This document shows, in pieces, positions 56,260 through 57,944 of a stretch of 57,944 nt of DNA. The stretch spans positions 1-57,944 of the forward strand of contig JACZSJ010000005.1 in assembly GCA_022574295.1 (NCBI GenBank). The letters are read 5' to 3'. The stretch's first letter is position 1. The number at the start of each line of letters is the position of its first letter. The position numbers were made by a program, and so were the translations under genes. The stretch comes from Pseudomonadota bacterium (GTDB taxonomy: Bacteria; Pseudomonadota; Gammaproteobacteria; Eutrophobiales; Eutrophobiaceae). The notes under the pieces were generated by a model. That model saw only the letters and a list, made by a program, of their open reading frames with translations, was not told where the DNA came from and did not search any database.

Positions 56260-57944
56260 ATGCAAGATCCAGACGAACAAATATCAAACAAAGCGTTTTC
56301 TATAGAACGTGAACAAGCACTAGTCAGATTAATCAACTGTAGTGTCATTTTGTCATATGTAACGATTTGTTACTTCTATGATCTGCTGGGCACAACTGTA
56401 CTTATCCTGTATTTACTCGCAATTCCATTCTCTCTGTCCATGTTGCTCTGGGTCACCGCAAAACCCGAAGAGAATCACTTGCGACGTATAATAGGTATGT
56501 TTGCCGATTTGGGAACAACAACAGCAGCGATGAGCTTATCTGGAGCGGCGGCTAGTCCCTTATTTTTGTTTTATCTTTGGATAACTTTTGGAAATGGTTT
56601 CAGATTCGGGGAAAAATATTTATTTATCAGTATGTGGTTGAGTATTTTTGGCTTTTCATTGGTTATGTATTTAAGTCCATTTTGGTCTGAACAGCTATTC
56701 CTTGCTACAGGCCTGTTAATTTCCTTATTTGTTTTGCCCATCTATATCGCTTCACTACTCAAAAGATTACAGACAGCTATAGATCTTTCTGAAAAAGCGA
56801 ATAAAGCAAAAAGTCAGTTTCTTGCCAGTATGAGTCATGAGATCCGTACGCCATTAAATGGTGTTATAGGTATGAGTGATATGCTTAGTTCGACCAGGAT
56901 GACCAAAGATCAGAAAGAATTTGTTAAAACAATTCAATCATCGGCTAAAACACTTCTTGCATTAATCGAAAATATTCTTGATTTCTCAAAGATCGAAGCT
57001 GGTAAAATAGAGCAGGAAATTATTGATTTTGATTTGCACGAATTGCTTGACTCTATTGTCAAGATGTTATTCCCCCAGGCAGAATCGAAAGGTATCTCAT
57101 GCAAGCTACATATAGCAGCGGATGTTCCCTTTAGGCTGAATGGAGATTCAATGCATCTTCGTCAAATACTAATCAATTTGATCGGCAATGCTACAAAATT
57201 TACTGAAAAAGGATCAATTCAGGTGAATCTGACCACACTATCATTACGTGAGAAGCAGGTGAAACTGAGATTCGATATAAGTGATACGGGCATAGGCATC
57301 TCCGAAGAAGAGCAAAAAAGAGTATTTGAGATATTTACTCAGGCTGATCAATCAATCAACAGAAAATTTGGTGGTACTGGTCTGGGAACAGCCATTTCCA
57401 AAAAGCTTGTTAACCTTATGGGTGGTGAAATTGGGGTTAATAGCAGGTTTAATCAGGGAAGCACATTCTGGGTTGAACTGGAATTTAGCAAACAGGCTGA
57501 GTTAGCAGAAGATATTAACGATGACTCTATCATCTCAAACTCGCCAAATATACTACTGATATCATCAGCCGGAAATCGCCATGCTTCGCTTGTTCAGCAT
57601 CTGACTGACTGGAATCTTAGATGGCAGCATGCCGAAGACATGGAAGGTGCCTTTGTCATGTTTAGAAATGCTATTGATGAAGGAAAACCGTATGATGTTG
57701 CATTAATTGATCATCAAAGCCTGGGAAATAATATTGATATATTCGCAAAGAAAATATTTACAAACCCACAATCTAAACAAACTAATTTGATTTTGATAAG
57801 TAACAGTGATCTAAGTCACTATAGAAAAAACACATTACTGTCCGCAGGTTTCTTCTGCATCCTCAAGTCTCCAGTGGAAAAAAGACTTCTGTTTAATGCA
57901 CTGCATGCAACAAGCCTTGATCAATCTGAAAATAATAATATAAC
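56260..57944 (+). CDS. RpfC-like hybrid sensor histidine kinase, partial
   Basis: The first 561 residues are present; the gene runs off the window. The N-terminal membrane sensor (about 25-165, about five hydrophobic segments) has RRIIGMFADLG, ASPLFLFYLWITFGNGFRFG in segments and an LSPFW element that recall the RpfC DSF sensor. The kinase core follows: phospho-acceptor H193 in SHEIRTPLNG, N310, DTGIGI (342-347) and GGTGLGTAI (371-379). A receiver-like region (429-551) keeps D484 and K536 but lacks the acidic pair, so a functional receiver and Hpt probably follow. The start ATG 56260 has a weak ribosome-binding site. Confidence 0.82.
   Translation, partial: MQDPDEQISNKAFSIEREQALVRLINCSVILSYVTICYFYDLLGTTVLILYLLAIPFSLSMLLWVTAKPEENHLRRIIGMFADLGTTTAAMSLSGAAASPLFLFYLWITFGNGFRFGEKYLFISMWLSIFGFSLVMYLSPFWSEQLFLATGLLISLFVLPIYIASLLKRLQTAIDLSEKANKAKSQFLASMSHEIRTPLNGVIGMSDMLSSTRMTKDQKEFVKTIQSSAKTLLALIENILDFSKIEAGKIEQEIIDFDLHELLDSIVKMLFPQAESKGISCKLHIAADVPFRLNGDSMHLRQILINLIGNATKFTEKGSIQVNLTTLSLREKQVKLRFDISDTGIGISEEEQKRVFEIFTQADQSINRKFGGTGLGTAISKKLVNLMGGEIGVNSRFNQGSTFWVELEFSKQAELAEDINDDSIISNSPNILLISSAGNRHASLVQHLTDWNLRWQHAEDMEGAFVMFRNAIDEGKPYDVALIDHQSLGNNIDIFAKKIFTNPQSKQTNLILISNSDLSHYRKNTLLSAGFFCILKSPVEKRLLFNALHATSLDQSENNNI

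Noticed and set aside
55113-57944. Complete DSF quorum-sensing locus
   Set aside because: No rpfF-like synthase is in the window and the kinase is cut off, so only a possible signal-receiving pair can be claimed.

Overview
The window is a 58 kb stretch of chromosome from a gammaproteobacterium outside the classic enterics. Evidence is the gene order and content: rluB-scpB-scpA-trpS, yciB-yciI-bolA-dam, nrdR-ribD-ribE-ribBA-ribH-nusB-thiL, and gyrA-serC-pheA-hisC-tyrA-aroA-cmk-rpsA-ihfB-lapA-lapB-pyrF-mfd. A Dam methylase, an S-methylthioinosine phosphorylase and an RpfG/RpfC-type signalling pair are also present. G+C looks moderate, but I did not compute it. I see no rRNA, tRNA, prophage, transposase gene or CRISPR array; almost everything is housekeeping.

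Layout. 1-4629: a leftward block with the start of an HhH-GPD-type DNA repair gene (cut by the window edge), rluB, the condensin partners scpB/scpA, trpS and yciO. 4700-6890: rightward yciB, yciI, bolA and dam. 6929-11932: ybaK-like, dapE, fumC, a YafJ-like amidotransferase, a DsrE-fold lipoprotein and a tiny frame-broken ORF. 11935-18680: a leftward glyA / nrdR-riboflavin-nusB-thiL block. 19045-20330: a hypoxanthine phosphoribosyltransferase overlapping S-methylthioinosine phosphorylase. 20343-38284: a long leftward run from gyrA through aromatic amino acid synthesis, rpsA, ihfB, lapAB, pyrF and mfd to csiV. 38440-40939: mtnA and mtaD, diverging. 41054-44518: an unknown lipoprotein, a secreted SRPBCC protein, a small ORF and a cNMP-domain diguanylate cyclase. 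44606-54396: rnt, pyrC, an aldo/keto reductase, purB, two uncharacterised genes including a short secretin-like protein, and purL. 54517-57944: a Smr-domain protein, then an RpfG-like HD-GYP regulator and an RpfC-like sensor kinase cut by the window end.

How genes connect. mtaD, the thioinosine phosphorylase, the hypoxanthine phosphoribosyltransferase and mtnA together form a deaminate-first route for methylthioadenosine salvage, split over two loci. The rib genes make riboflavin (the GTP cyclohydrolase II half of RibBA is degenerate, so another RibA is expected elsewhere). scpA/scpB serve chromosome condensation, and pyrF, pyrC, purB and purL serve nucleotide synthesis.

The least expected content is between genes. 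A 136-bp MITE-like inverted-repeat element ends one base before purL's start codon and supplies its Shine-Dalgarno sequence. A symmetric 161-bp fold-back element fills the mfd-csiV gap. A palindromic repeat family occurs in three intergenic spots. A perfect 24-bp stem covers the last codons of the amidotransferase gene. I found no clear multi-gene system that I could defend as entirely new; the best leads are these elements, the unknown envelope proteins and the Rpf-like pair.
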